DNA of 64,000 nt from Lentzea albidocapillata subsp. violacea. GTDB lineage: Bacteria > Actinomycetota > Actinomycetes > Mycobacteriales > Pseudonocardiaceae. Position numbers and translations under genes: made by a program. The DNA lies in the NCBI RefSeq assembly GCF_900100275.1, contig NZ_FNET01000013.1:62001-126000 (forward strand). The letters run 5' to 3'. A model generated the notes under the pieces. The model was not told the DNA's origin. It saw only the letters and a list, made by a program, of their open reading frames with translations, and did no database searches. Below are positions 1 through 7,626 of this stretch, one piece after another. Each line of letters starts with the position of its first letter. The first letter of the stretch is position 1.

Positions 1-406
1 TGATCTCCTCGTAGACCTCGGGGCTCACCGGCGTGCCCTCGATCTCGACGAAGCCGTGCCTGGTGAAGAACTTCGTCTCGAACGTCAGCACGAAGATGCG
101 CCCGAGCTGCAGCTCCCTGGCGGTGGCGATGAGCTGCGCCACGATCCGGTGCCCCACACCCCGCCCGAGCGCCATCGGCGACACGGCGACCGACCTGATC
201 TCGGCCAGGTCCTCCCACATCACGTGCAGGGCGCCACAGCCCAGCAACTCGCCGTCCTCCTCGGCGACCCAGAACTCCTGGACCGCCTCGTACAGCGTGA
301 CCAGCGGTTTGGTCAGCAGAACCTTGCCGGCATACCCGTCGATCAACGCTTTCATGGCGCGCACATCGCTGGTGCGGGCACGCCGCACGACTACCCCACT
401 GGTCAC
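1..406 (-). CDS. argA: Amino-acid N-acetyltransferase (N-acetylglutamate synthase), partial at window edge
   Basis: GNAT-fold enzyme that acetylates glutamate in the first step of arginine synthesis. About 135 codons are present and the 3' end lies outside the window. Seen: N-terminal RRARTSDV, then TLYEAVQEFWVAE, the acetyl-CoA binding loop GRGVGHRI, and FETKFFTRHGFVEIEG. This order matches the short single-domain NAGS of mycobacteria (Rv2747 type) rather than the kinase-fused ArgA of enterobacteria. The start is GTG at 404-406; the first clear homology follows directly. Its position upstream of pgsA, clgR and pspA also matches Rv2747-Rv2743, but here it is separated from them by the ATPase/RloB pair and rimO. 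Confidence 0.9.
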   Translation of the reverse strand, partial: MTSGVVVRRARTSDVRAMKALIDGYAGKVLLTKPLVTLYEAVQEFWVAEEDGELLGCGALHVMWEDLAEIRSVAVSPMALGRGVGHRIVAQLIATARELQLGRIFVLTFETKFFTRHGFVEIEGTPVSPEVYEEI

Positions 407-520
407 AACCGTCAAGTATGAGCCGCGCCCCCTGCTGGGTGACTTTCGGTGGTCGTCCCCATGAAATCCGCCGTACGGGTGCGCTTCATCCATATTTCTG
501 CGGTTTACTTGCAGGGAAGA

Positions 521-532
521 TGCTCTAGAGCA
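521..532. promoter_or_regulatory. 12-bp perfect palindrome before the ATPase gene, candidate operator
   Basis: TGCTCTAGAGCA is a perfect dyad about 20 nt before the GTG start, inside an unusually A/T-rich stretch (about 490-515). Its placement suggests a repressor site or part of a promoter for the ATPase/RloB pair. No matching regulator is adjacent, so function is inference. Confidence 0.3.
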
Positions 533-551
533 CTCTGAGAGGAGTTGGGCG

Positions 552-1835
552 GTGCTGCGCAGTTTTCGACTGGGGAACCACCGCTCGTTCCGTGACGAGC
601 ATGAGTTGCTGCTCACGCCCGCCTACTCGAAGGACAGAGACGTCCTCCCGGTGGCGGCGATCTACGGAGCGAACGCTTCGGGGAAGTCGAACCTCCTCGA
701 CGGCCTGAGGTTCATGGCCGACGCGGTGCGTGACTCGTTCGCGGTCTGGATGCCGGAGGGCGGAGTGCCGCGACGGCCGTTCAAACTGGACGAATCAGTC
801 GGCAGGCCGTCCGTGTACGTAGTCGAACTGGTCGAATCGGGCGTTCGCTACACCTACGGCTTCGAGGTGGATGACCGCCGCGTCCGGGAGGAATGGCTGT
901 ACAGCTACCCGGAGAAGCGGAAACGAGTCCTGTTCGAACGGTCTGGTAGTGACATCAAGCTCGGCACCACGGTCACCGAAGGCACGGGCAAGGGTGAAGT
1001 GCTCAAGGGACTCCTCAGGCCTAACTCGTTGTTCCTCAGCCTTGGCGCCCAGTCCGGACTCGACGCCGTGCTTCCAGTGCAGCGGTGGTTCACGAACAGC
1101 CTCGTGTTCCAGGACGGTGAACGCTCCACGTTCGATCACGCCACGATCGCGCGCTTTCTGGCCGGCTCCGACGGGCTGACCGAGCAGTTCGTCAGCCTGC
1201 TGAAGATTGCGGATCTCGGCATCACGGGCATCGAGTACAACGTCACGCCCATGCCTGATGACGACGAGGTCTCGGCGGTGGAGCGCAAGTTGAGAACCGG
1301 CTTCTCGATCGAGCAGGTCCGCGAGCTTCTGGAGGAGATCGTTCGAAACAGGGACCGCGTCCGGCTCACCCACGGACCCAGGAACCGCGCGTTCGAGATC
1401 GGCGAGGAGTCGGCGGGAACCCTGTCGTGGCTGATGCTGCTGCCCACAGTGCTCCGCATGCTCCGCGACGGCGGCGTGCTCGCCATCGACGAGATCGACG
1501 CGAGCCTGCACCCACGCGTCACTGCCGCGCTGGTCGGTCTGTTCCGCAGCACCGAGGCCAACGTGGGTGGTGCACAGCTGGTGTTCACTACCCACGATGC
1601 GAGCCTGCTCAGCCCCGTGCTGGGCGACGAGGTGCTCACCCGTGAAGACGTCTGGTTCGTGGACAAGAACCCCGACGGCGCGTCTGATCTGTATCCGTTG
1701 ACCGATTTCAAGCCGCGCAAGGAAGGCGAGAACTTGGAGCGCCGCTACCTCGGTGGCAGTTACGGAGCAGTTCCCGACGTGCAGGCAGAGACGTTCGTGT
1801 CCGCACTACTACGAGGTGTTGATGGCGCGGCGTGA
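552..1835 (+). CDS. AAA/ABC-type ATPase, RloA/AbiL-like, first gene of a putative defence pair
   Basis: A 427-aa SMC/ABC-like ATPase of the AAA_21/AAA_15 type. Seen: Walker A GANASGKSN near residue 39-47, an extended middle region, an SAGTLSW signature-like stretch, Walker B LAIDEIDASLHP, and a switch histidine in VFTTHDASLLSP. No C-terminal TOPRIM nuclease is visible, so it is not an OLD-family protein. Such ATPases are commonly encoded with a small RloB protein; the pair is known from restriction loci (RloA/RloB) and from abortive-infection systems (AbiL). The next gene is indeed RloB-like and overlaps by 14 nt. Start: GTG at 552 with GAGAGGAG just upstream. The pair sits between argA and rimO, so it looks like an insertion. 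A phage-defence role is inferred from family and context. Confidence 0.75.
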   Translation: MLRSFRLGNHRSFRDEHELLLTPAYSKDRDVLPVAAIYGANASGKSNLLDGLRFMADAVRDSFAVWMPEGGVPRRPFKLDESVGRPSVYVVELVESGVRYTYGFEVDDRRVREEWLYSYPEKRKRVLFERSGSDIKLGTTVTEGTGKGEVLKGLLRPNSLFLSLGAQSGLDAVLPVQRWFTNSLVFQDGERSTFDHATIARFLAGSDGLTEQFVSLLKIADLGITGIEYNVTPMPDDDEVSAVERKLRTGFSIEQVRELLEEIVRNRDRVRLTHGPRNRAFEIGEESAGTLSWLMLLPTVLRMLRDGGVLAIDEIDASLHPRVTAALVGLFRSTEANVGGAQLVFTTHDASLLSPVLGDEVLTREDVWFVDKNPDGASDLYPLTDFKPRKEGENLERRYLGGSYGAVPDVQAETFVSALLRGVDGAA

Positions 1836-2377
1836 GAACTCGTCTCACCGTCGACGCACGCCTTCGCGGGTTTCTGCCAGCCGTGTGCTCGTCGTGTGCT
1901 GTGGGCAGACGGAACAGGCCTACCTCGACGGGTTGAAGAGGCTGTCGAAGCCTGTGACGGTGAAACCGGTGGTCAAGGTCGGGTCGCCCGCGCAACTCGT
2001 GAGGTACGCGGCGAGAATGCGGGAGAACGACCGCGGTGGGTTCGACGAGTACTGGTGCGTCGTTGACGTCGACGACTTCGGACATCGCCGAGGCGATCGC
2101 AGCTGCTGAGTCAGCCGGTATCTCGCTGGCCGTGTCGAATCCCTGCTTCGAGGTGTGGCTGATCCTGCACTTCGCCGACTGCACCGCGGGCGTCGCCGGC
2201 CCCAAGGCCGCCGAGGACAAGCTCCGCAAGCACATGCCTGGGTACGCGAAGGGCACGCTCGACTTCGCGGTGCTGGCGGGCAAGGTCGACAAGGCGGTCG
2301 AGCGAGCCAAAGCACTGGGTGCGGGCAACCCGTCGAGTGACATGTGGCGGCTGGTCGAGGTCGTTCGGAAGCACTGA
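1822..2377 (+). pseudogene. RloB-like protein, reading frame broken by a frameshift near 2080-2090
   Basis: The first frame (ATG 1822, 14-nt overlap with the ATPase gene) encodes a basic N-terminus, then VLVVCCGQTEQAYLDGLKR and WCVVDVDDF, and stops at 2109. The remainder lies in the next frame: DIAEAIAAAESAGISLAVSN, then the RloB hallmark SNPCFEVWLILHF, ending at 2377. The two halves join without loss of homology between DVDDF and DIAEA. The span is consistent with one extra base or two missing bases in a gene of about 185 codons. It could be a real inactivation, a sequencing error or a programmed shift; no obvious slippery heptamer is present. RloB proteins carry an acidic core resembling TOPRIM-like nucleases, so the pair may be an inactivated nuclease system. 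Confidence 0.75.
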
Positions 2378-2416
2378 ATTCAAGGTCTGGGACCTGGGCC
2401 GGTTACTCTGAGCGCC

Positions 2417-3820
2417 GTGTCTTCTCCCACCACTCCGCGACGCGTGTCGCTGCTGACCCTGGGCTGCGCCCGCAACGAGGTCGACTCCGAAGAACTCGCC
2501 GGCCGTCTCGGCGAGGGCGGCTGGGAGCTGGTGGACGAGGGCGCGGACGTTGTCGTCGTCAACACGTGCGGCTTCGTCGAGCAGGCGAAGAAGGACTCGG
2601 TCGACACGCTGCTCGCCGCCTCCGACACCGGCGCCAAGGTCGTCGCGGTCGGGTGCATGGCGGAGCGGTACGGCAAGGAGCTCGCGGACAGCCTGCCCGA
2701 GGCGGCCGCGGTCCTGGGCTTCGACCAGTACAACGACCTGGCCGAACGGTTGCAGGACGTGCTGCACGGCAAGCCGGTCGAGTCGCACGTGCCGGTGGAC
2801 CGGCGGACGCTGCTGCCGATCACGCCGGTCAAGCGCCAGGAGGCCAAGGACGCCGTCCAGGTTCCTGGGCACGGCTGGGGGCCGACCAAGGTCCAGCGCA
2901 GGCGCCTGGACGACGCTCCCGTGGCGCCGTTGAAGATCGCGTCGGGCTGTGACCGGCGGTGCAGTTTCTGCGCCATCCCGAGCTTCCGCGGCGCGTTCGT
3001 GTCGCGGCACCCGGACGAGATCGTCTCCGAGGCCATGTGGCTCGCCGAGAACGGCGTCAAGGAGCTGTTCCTCGTCAGCGAGAACTCCACGAGCTACGGC
3101 AAGGACCTGCCGCGCGAGCAGGGCGCTCTCGAACAGCTCCTGCCGCGGCTGGCGTCCATTCCCGGCGTCGAGCGGGTGCGGGTCAGCTACCTGCAGCCGG
3201 CCGAGACGAAGCCGAGCCTGGTGGCCGCGATCGCGAAGACCGAGAAGGTCGCGAACTACTTCGACATGTCGTTCCAGCACTCCAGCGAGAACGTGCTGCG
3301 GCGCATGCGCCGGTTCGGCGACACGGACAGCTTCCTCAAGCTCGTGTGGCAGATCCGCGAGCACGCTCCCGAGGCCGGCATCCGCAGCAACTTCATCGTC
3401 GGCTTCCCCGGCGAGACCGAGGCTGACCTGCAGGAACTGGAGCGCTTCCTCACCGAGGCGCGGCTCGACGCGGTCGGCATCTTCGGGTACTCCGACGAGG
3501 ACGGCACCGAGGCCGAGGGGCTCGAGGGCAAGCTCGACGCGGACGCCATCGCGGAGCGCGTGCAGCGGATCGGCAACCTCGTCGAGGAGCTGACGACCCA
3601 GCGCGCCGAGGACCGGGTCGGCAACGAGGTCGTCGTGCTGATCGAGCACGAGGAGGACGACGAGAGCGACTGCGTCGGCCGGGCCGAGCACCAGGCGCCC
3701 GAGGTCGACGGCGAGTGCATCGTGCTCGACGCCGAGGGCCTCAAGCGTGGCGACTTCGTGCGCTGCCGCGTGGTCGACTCCGAGGGCGTGGACCTGATCG
3801 TCGAGGTACTTCCGACATGA
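2417..3820 (+). CDS. rimO: Ribosomal protein S12 methylthiotransferase RimO
   Basis: Radical-SAM enzyme that adds a methylthio group to an aspartate of ribosomal protein S12. It has 467 aa, the normal length. The UPF0004 N-terminal domain carries its cluster cysteines C17, C51 and C80. The radical-SAM motif is C178-x3-C182-x2-C185 (SGCDRRCSFCAIPSFRGAF, typical of RimO rather than MiaB). A C-terminal TRAM-like region (about residues 400-467) ends the protein. GTG at 2417 is the chosen start because homology (VSLLTLGCARNEVDSEE) begins ten residues later. The stop overlaps the pgsA start (ATGA), so the two are probably translationally coupled. Confidence 0.95.
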   Translation: MSSPTTPRRVSLLTLGCARNEVDSEELAGRLGEGGWELVDEGADVVVVNTCGFVEQAKKDSVDTLLAASDTGAKVVAVGCMAERYGKELADSLPEAAAVLGFDQYNDLAERLQDVLHGKPVESHVPVDRRTLLPITPVKRQEAKDAVQVPGHGWGPTKVQRRRLDDAPVAPLKIASGCDRRCSFCAIPSFRGAFVSRHPDEIVSEAMWLAENGVKELFLVSENSTSYGKDLPREQGALEQLLPRLASIPGVERVRVSYLQPAETKPSLVAAIAKTEKVANYFDMSFQHSSENVLRRMRRFGDTDSFLKLVWQIREHAPEAGIRSNFIVGFPGETEADLQELERFLTEARLDAVGIFGYSDEDGTEAEGLEGKLDADAIAERVQRIGNLVEELTTQRAEDRVGNEVVVLIEHEEDDESDCVGRAEHQAPEVDGECIVLDAEGLKRGDFVRCRVVDSEGVDLIVEVLPT

Positions 3821-4395
3821 CTGAGGCCCGGAAGGTCCCGCTGCTCAACGTCGCGAACATCCTCACGATGGCGCGGCTGGCGCTCGTTCCGGTCTTCCTG
3901 TTCTCCCTGTTCGAAGCGGGCGGCTTCGACACGACGTGGCGCCTCATCGCGTTCGGGATCTTCGCCGTCGCGAGCTTCACCGATCACATCGACGGCACGC
4001 TCGCGCGCAAGCACGGGCTGATCACCGACTTCGGCAAGATCGCCGACCCGATCGCGGACAAGGCGCTGACCGGGTCCGCGCTGGTCGGCCTGAGCATCCT
4101 CGACGTGCTGCCGTGGTGGATCACGATCACCATCGCCGTGCGCGAGGTCGGCGTGACGCTGCTGCGGTTCTGGGTGATCCGCTACGGCGTCATCCCGGCC
4201 AGTCGCGGCGGCAAGGCGAAAACGCTGGCCCAGGTCATCGCGATCGGGCTGTTCGTGCTCCCGCAGAACGACGTGCTGGAGGTCGTCGCGTGGGCGATCA
4301 TGGCCGTCGCGCTCGTGCTCACCATCGTCACGGGAATCGATTACGTCATCCGGGCGTTCAAGATGAAGGCAAGAGCAGGCCGGGCGGTGCTGTGA
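3817..4395 (+). CDS. pgsA: CDP-diacylglycerol--glycerol-3-phosphate 3-phosphatidyltransferase
   Basis: Membrane enzyme making phosphatidylglycerol phosphate from CDP-diacylglycerol. 192 aa with several hydrophobic helices. The CDP-alcohol phosphotransferase motif (DG-x2-AR-x8-G-x3-D-x3-D) is complete: DGTLARK, then GLITDFGKIADPIADK. ATG at 3817 overlaps the rimO stop by 4 nt, and the gene's own stop overlaps the cinA GTG by 4 nt. The order pgsA-(cinA)-clgR-pspA links phospholipid synthesis with the membrane-stress genes downstream, as in mycobacteria (pgsA3-clgR-pspA). Confidence 0.93.
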   Translation: MTEARKVPLLNVANILTMARLALVPVFLFSLFEAGGFDTTWRLIAFGIFAVASFTDHIDGTLARKHGLITDFGKIADPIADKALTGSALVGLSILDVLPWWITITIAVREVGVTLLRFWVIRYGVIPASRGGKAKTLAQVIAIGLFVLPQNDVLEVVAWAIMAVALVLTIVTGIDYVIRAFKMKARAGRAVL

Positions 4396-4865
4396 CAGAC
4401 GTCGTCAGGTTGCTCAAAGCGAGAAACCAGACCGTTGCCACGGCTGAGTCGCTGACAGCGGGTCTGCTGTGCGCGACGATCGTCGACACACCGGGGGCGA
4501 GTGCCGTGGTCCGCGGTGGGTTGATCGTCTACGCGACCGAGCTCAAGCACGAGCTCGCTGGCGTGGATCAGCAGCTGCTCGACGAGCACGGAGCCGTGCA
4601 CCCCGACGTCGCGATCCAACTGGCGGAGGGCGCGCGGAAGCGGTGCCGTTCGGACTGGGGCATCGGGCTCACCGGAGTCGCCGGCCCCGATCCGCAGGAC
4701 GGTGTCGCTCCGGGAACGGTCCACATCGGCTTGAGCGGGCCTGGAGTGTCCACAGTGCGGACAATCACGGTGAGTGGCGACCGCGGCGCGGTCCGTTCGG
4801 GCGCCGTGGAGAAAGCCCTGGTCCTGCTGTCGGACCACCTGCTGATCACCGAGGACGGGAACTAA
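4392..4865 (+). CDS. cinA: CinA-family nicotinamide-nucleotide amidohydrolase (PncC domain only)
   Basis: 157-aa stand-alone CinA C-terminal domain, which deamidates NMN to nicotinate mononucleotide in pyridine-nucleotide recycling. Seen: the family hallmark TVATAESLTAGLLCATI, then VVRGGLIVYATELKHELAGV and GIGLTGVAGPDPQDG near residue 90. The N-terminal MoCF-like domain of full-length CinA is absent, as is usual for this short type. GTG at 4392 overlaps the pgsA stop by 4 nt. Longer upstream extensions in this frame only read through pgsA. Confidence 0.9.
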   Translation: MTDVVRLLKARNQTVATAESLTAGLLCATIVDTPGASAVVRGGLIVYATELKHELAGVDQQLLDEHGAVHPDVAIQLAEGARKRCRSDWGIGLTGVAGPDPQDGVAPGTVHIGLSGPGVSTVRTITVSGDRGAVRSGAVEKALVLLSDHLLITEDGN

Positions 4866-4881
4866 TGATGACTCCGCGTTC

Positions 4882-4895
4882 GTTCGCCCTTGGCG
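4882..4895 (+). promoter_or_regulatory. ClgR-type operator upstream of clgR
   Basis: GTTCGC-CCTTG-GCG matches the actinobacterial ClgR consensus GTTCGC-N5-GCG described in Corynebacterium and Streptomyces. It lies about 80 nt before the clgR ATG, which fits known positive autoregulation of ClgR. Binding is predicted, not shown. Confidence 0.7.
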
Positions 4896-4973
4896 GACGT
4901 GTTCGGAAGTCAGTGCCCGTTGTCGGTGTCGATCGGTAACGTAGGGACACGGCCGGCCGGAAGGAGGCGCGCG

Positions 4974-5396
4974 ATGACCGTGCTGCTACGCGAGGCGATC
5001 GGTGATCGACTTCGCCATGCCCGCACCAACCAACGCCGCACGCTGCGCGAGGTCTCTCGGACCGCCCGCGTGAGCCTGGGGTACCTGTCCGAGGTGGAGC
5101 GCGGCCGCAAAGAGGCGTCCAGCGAGCTCCTCGCGGCCATATGTGACGCGTTGGAGCTGCCCTTGTCCGAGTTGCTGCACCACGTCGCGTCCGACATCGG
5201 CGCCGTCCAGCAGACGCCGGACACGGTGCCCGACACCGTTCCCAGCGGACGATCGGAGCGGGGCAAGCTGGAGGGTGGCCGCGTGCTGCCGTCCACGCTG
5301 TCGGACGACCTGTCCGACCTGCGCCTGCAACCCATGCTCAGTCACAGGCTCACGAGCAAGATCGGCGAGACTCCCAAAGCAGTCGTCGCGGCATAA
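4974..5396 (+). CDS. clgR: Transcriptional regulator ClgR (XRE family)
   Basis: 140-aa helix-turn-helix activator of clp protease and membrane-stress genes. Seen: RLRHARTNQRRTLREVSRTA followed by VSLGYLSEVERGRKEASSEL (Cro/CI-type HTH, about residues 10-65), then a less conserved C-terminus. ATG at 4974 is preferred over an in-frame ATG at 4890 because AAGGAGG sits 7 nt before it and the earlier start would place the operator inside the gene. The C-terminus ends in VVAA, a hydrophobic tail of the kind by which ClgR is degraded by ClpP in relatives (inference). A strong hairpin follows the stop. Confidence 0.93.
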   Translation: MTVLLREAIGDRLRHARTNQRRTLREVSRTARVSLGYLSEVERGRKEASSELLAAICDALELPLSELLHHVASDIGAVQQTPDTVPDTVPSGRSERGKLEGGRVLPSTLSDDLSDLRLQPMLSHRLTSKIGETPKAVVAA

Positions 5397-5412
5397 CCCA
5401 TGTACTCCAGCC

Positions 5413-5442
5413 GGCCCCGCTCGCCCGATGGCGAGCGGGGCC
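5413..5442 (+). terminator. Strong hairpin terminator after clgR
   Basis: Perfect 13-bp stem GGCCCCGCTCGCC (5413-5425) / GGCGAGCGGGGCC (5430-5442) with a CGAT loop, 17 nt after the clgR stop. No long T-run follows, as is common in actinobacteria. It should uncouple clgR from pspA. Confidence 0.75.
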
Positions 5443-5754
5443 GCCTGCATTAGGGTGATCCGAGTGGTCTGTGGTCCCCGCCACGTGACGGTCTGCAACA
5501 AGATTGCGTCTTCGGACGTTCAACTGACAGCGACGGCAGCGTGCTGAACGGCAGGCAACGGCTTGGCATCGGCACGCTGGGTCACCGCGTCTCCGGGCGC
5601 GGGTGCGGGCAGGATTGGCACGTCGTCAGGCGTGTACTCCTAAGTCCCGGGGTGGGTCAGGGTGTTCCCGGATATCTCCCCATGTCGGTGGATACGCCGA
5701 CGCACAATTGAGACGATGGATCCAACACCGGCACCGAGAAGGCAGGCGTAGGAG
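5443..5754. other. Intergenic region, presumed pspA promoter
   Basis: 312 nt between the clgR hairpin and pspA. No gene of normal codon use is seen. GTCGG/CCGAC dyads flank 5672-5692, but no SigE-type GGAAC/CGTT pair and no second ClgR operator was recognised. A GTAGGAG ribosome site lies directly before the pspA ATG. Confidence 0.5.
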
Positions 5755-6609
5755 ATGGCCAGTCCGTTCGTAAAGTTCTGGAAGTACCTGATGGCGTCGT
5801 TCTCGTCGAAGATCGACGAGCACGCTGACCCGAAGGTGCAGATCCAGCAGGCCATCGAGGAGGCGCAGCGGCAGCACCAGGCCCTCTCGCAGCAGGCTGC
5901 GGCCGTCATCGGCAACCAGCGTCAGCTGGAGATGAAGCTGAACCGCCAGCTGGGCGACGTGGAGAAGCTGCAGGCTTCCGCGCGTCAGGCGCTCGTTCTC
6001 GCCGACGAGGCGCGTTCGAAGGGCGACGAGCAGAAGGCGACGCAGTTCGAGAACGCCGCGCAGGGTTTCGCCACCCAGCTCGTCACCGCCGAGCAGGGCA
6101 TCGAGGACCTCAAGACGCTGCACGACCAGTCGTTGCAGGCCGCCGCACAGGCCAAGCAGGCGGTCGAGCGCAACGCGATGATGCTGCAGCAGAGGCTGGC
6201 CGAGCGCACCAAGCTCCTCAGCCAGCTCGAGCAGGCGAAGATGCAGGAGCAGGTCTCCGCGTCGCTGAACCAGATGAGCGAACTCGCCGCGCCGGGCAAC
6301 GTACCGTCGCTGGAAGAGGTTCGCGACAAGATCGAGAAGCGCTACTCGACCGCACTCGGGTCCGCCGAGCTCGCTCAGAACTCGGTCCAGGGCCGGATGC
6401 TCGAGGTGCAGGCCTCGACCACGCAGCTCGCCGGCTCGTCGCGCCTGGAGCAGATCCGCGCCTCGATGCACGGCGGTCAGGCGAACACGCCGCAGCAGGT
6501 GACCGCGGGCAACAGCGCCGCCGCGCAGATCCAGGCCGAGATCGCGCAGCGCGTCCAGTCGGAGCAGAAGACCACGCAGCAGCAGGTCCCGCCGGCTCAG
6601 CAGAACTGA
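5755..6609 (+). CDS. pspA: PspA/IM30 family membrane-stress protein (35-kDa antigen type)
   Basis: 284-aa, almost entirely helical and coiled-coil peripheral membrane protein (ESCRT-III-like) that protects the membrane under envelope stress. Seen: N-terminal KFWKYLMASFSSKIDEHADP, then long Q/E/A/K-rich helices, and a Q-rich tail ending QQQVPPAQQN. Length and sequence fit the mycobacterial 35-kDa antigen (Rv2744c). ATG at 5755 follows GTAGGAG. The next gene, encoding PspM, begins 22 nt later, giving the actinobacterial Psp module. Unlike the M. tuberculosis clgR-pspA operon, it is separated from clgR by a terminator and 358 nt. Confidence 0.93.
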   Translation: MASPFVKFWKYLMASFSSKIDEHADPKVQIQQAIEEAQRQHQALSQQAAAVIGNQRQLEMKLNRQLGDVEKLQASARQALVLADEARSKGDEQKATQFENAAQGFATQLVTAEQGIEDLKTLHDQSLQAAAQAKQAVERNAMMLQQRLAERTKLLSQLEQAKMQEQVSASLNQMSELAAPGNVPSLEEVRDKIEKRYSTALGSAELAQNSVQGRMLEVQASTTQLAGSSRLEQIRASMHGGQANTPQQVTAGNSAAAQIQAEIAQRVQSEQKTTQQQVPPAQQN

Positions 6610-6631
6610 GCGGGACAGAAGGAGCCAGCAG

Positions 6632-7459
6632 GTGATCATGGAGCCCTGGAGAAACCGTCCCAACAACGAGATCGTCCGCAAGGTCGTCAACGAGTTGGGA
6701 GCGTCGCTCCAGGGCCACCCGCTGGCCGAGCAGGCGCGCTACCGGATGCAGAAGTGGAACGACCCGCGCGCCAAACTCGAACGCAAACGCAAGCGGACGA
6801 ACGCCGTCCTCACGTTCTGGCTGATCGTGATCTCGATACTCGGCACGCTCGCCGTGCTGGGCTTCACCGGTGTGCTCGGCACGTGGGCCGCCGTCACGGG
6901 GGCGATCGGCGCGGCGGTGCCCACCGTCCTCGCCGTGCGCAGCGGGTTCAAGCTGCGTGAGCTCAAGGCGAACAAGGTGCGGCTGGAACTCGCTCCACCG
7001 CCACCGCCCCGGCCGCCGCTGCCCGCGCACATCTCGTCCGCGCGCGTGCCGATGGAGAAGCTCCACGGTGCCGAGGACACGATGAACCAGTTGCTCGTGC
7101 AGCTCGACTCGCCCGCGCTCACGTCGATGCCGGCCGAGTCCGTCCAGCACGCCCGGCAGACCGCCCAGGAGGCCTCGACGGCCATCCGTGCGGTGTCGGC
7201 GCAGCTCCAGGCCGTCGAACGGGCCCGTGACACCGCACCGCCCCTGGAGCGTGCGGCGTTGGTCGAGGGCGTGCGGGTGCTCAGGACGCAACTGGCCGAC
7301 GGCGTCGACCGCTACTGTGCGTTGGTCGCCGAGGCGGGCAAGGCGCTGGCGGCGAGCACGCAGTTCCAGAACCCGGGCGAGGTCCTGGACGACGCCACGG
7401 ACCACATGGCCGGTCTCGCGTCCGCTATGCGCGACGTGTCAGGCTATTCAGCGCACTGA
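6632..7459 (+). CDS. pspM: Phage-shock membrane protein PspM-like (Rv2743c-type)
   Basis: 275-aa protein with a basic N-terminus, two adjacent hydrophobic segments (about residues 56-100: TFWLIVISILGTLAVLGFTG, then GTWAAVTGAIGAAVPTVLAV), a PPPPPRPPLP linker near residue 125 and a long alanine/glutamine-rich helical C-terminus. The layout and the place right after pspA match Rv2743c, which connects PspA to the membrane in mycobacteria. GTG at 6632 is used because AAGGAG lies 8 nt upstream; ATG two codons later is possible. No Rv2742c-like PspN follows. Confidence 0.8.
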   Translation: MIMEPWRNRPNNEIVRKVVNELGASLQGHPLAEQARYRMQKWNDPRAKLERKRKRTNAVLTFWLIVISILGTLAVLGFTGVLGTWAAVTGAIGAAVPTVLAVRSGFKLRELKANKVRLELAPPPPPRPPLPAHISSARVPMEKLHGAEDTMNQLLVQLDSPALTSMPAESVQHARQTAQEASTAIRAVSAQLQAVERARDTAPPLERAALVEGVRVLRTQLADGVDRYCALVAEAGKALAASTQFQNPGEVLDDATDHMAGLASAMRDVSGYSAH

Positions 7460-7626
7460 AAGTAACGCTCCGTAGTTGCCTGCGCCTATTCGGCGGTTCT
7501 CTCTGGAGATCCTTAGGGCAATCGTGTGATTATCGGACCGTTATCTAGCCGTAGCCGCTACATGGCGTGGCAGGATTCCGGGGCCGGTCTGCGGGAAGTC
7601 CGGCTGAATTGCCGGGAGGCAGTGCA

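Noticed and set aside
2111..3691. Long minus-strand frame (526 aa) opposite rimO
   Set aside because: Low-complexity R/L/A/V/D composition with no motifs; it is the mirror of a complete RimO with all its cysteine motifs.
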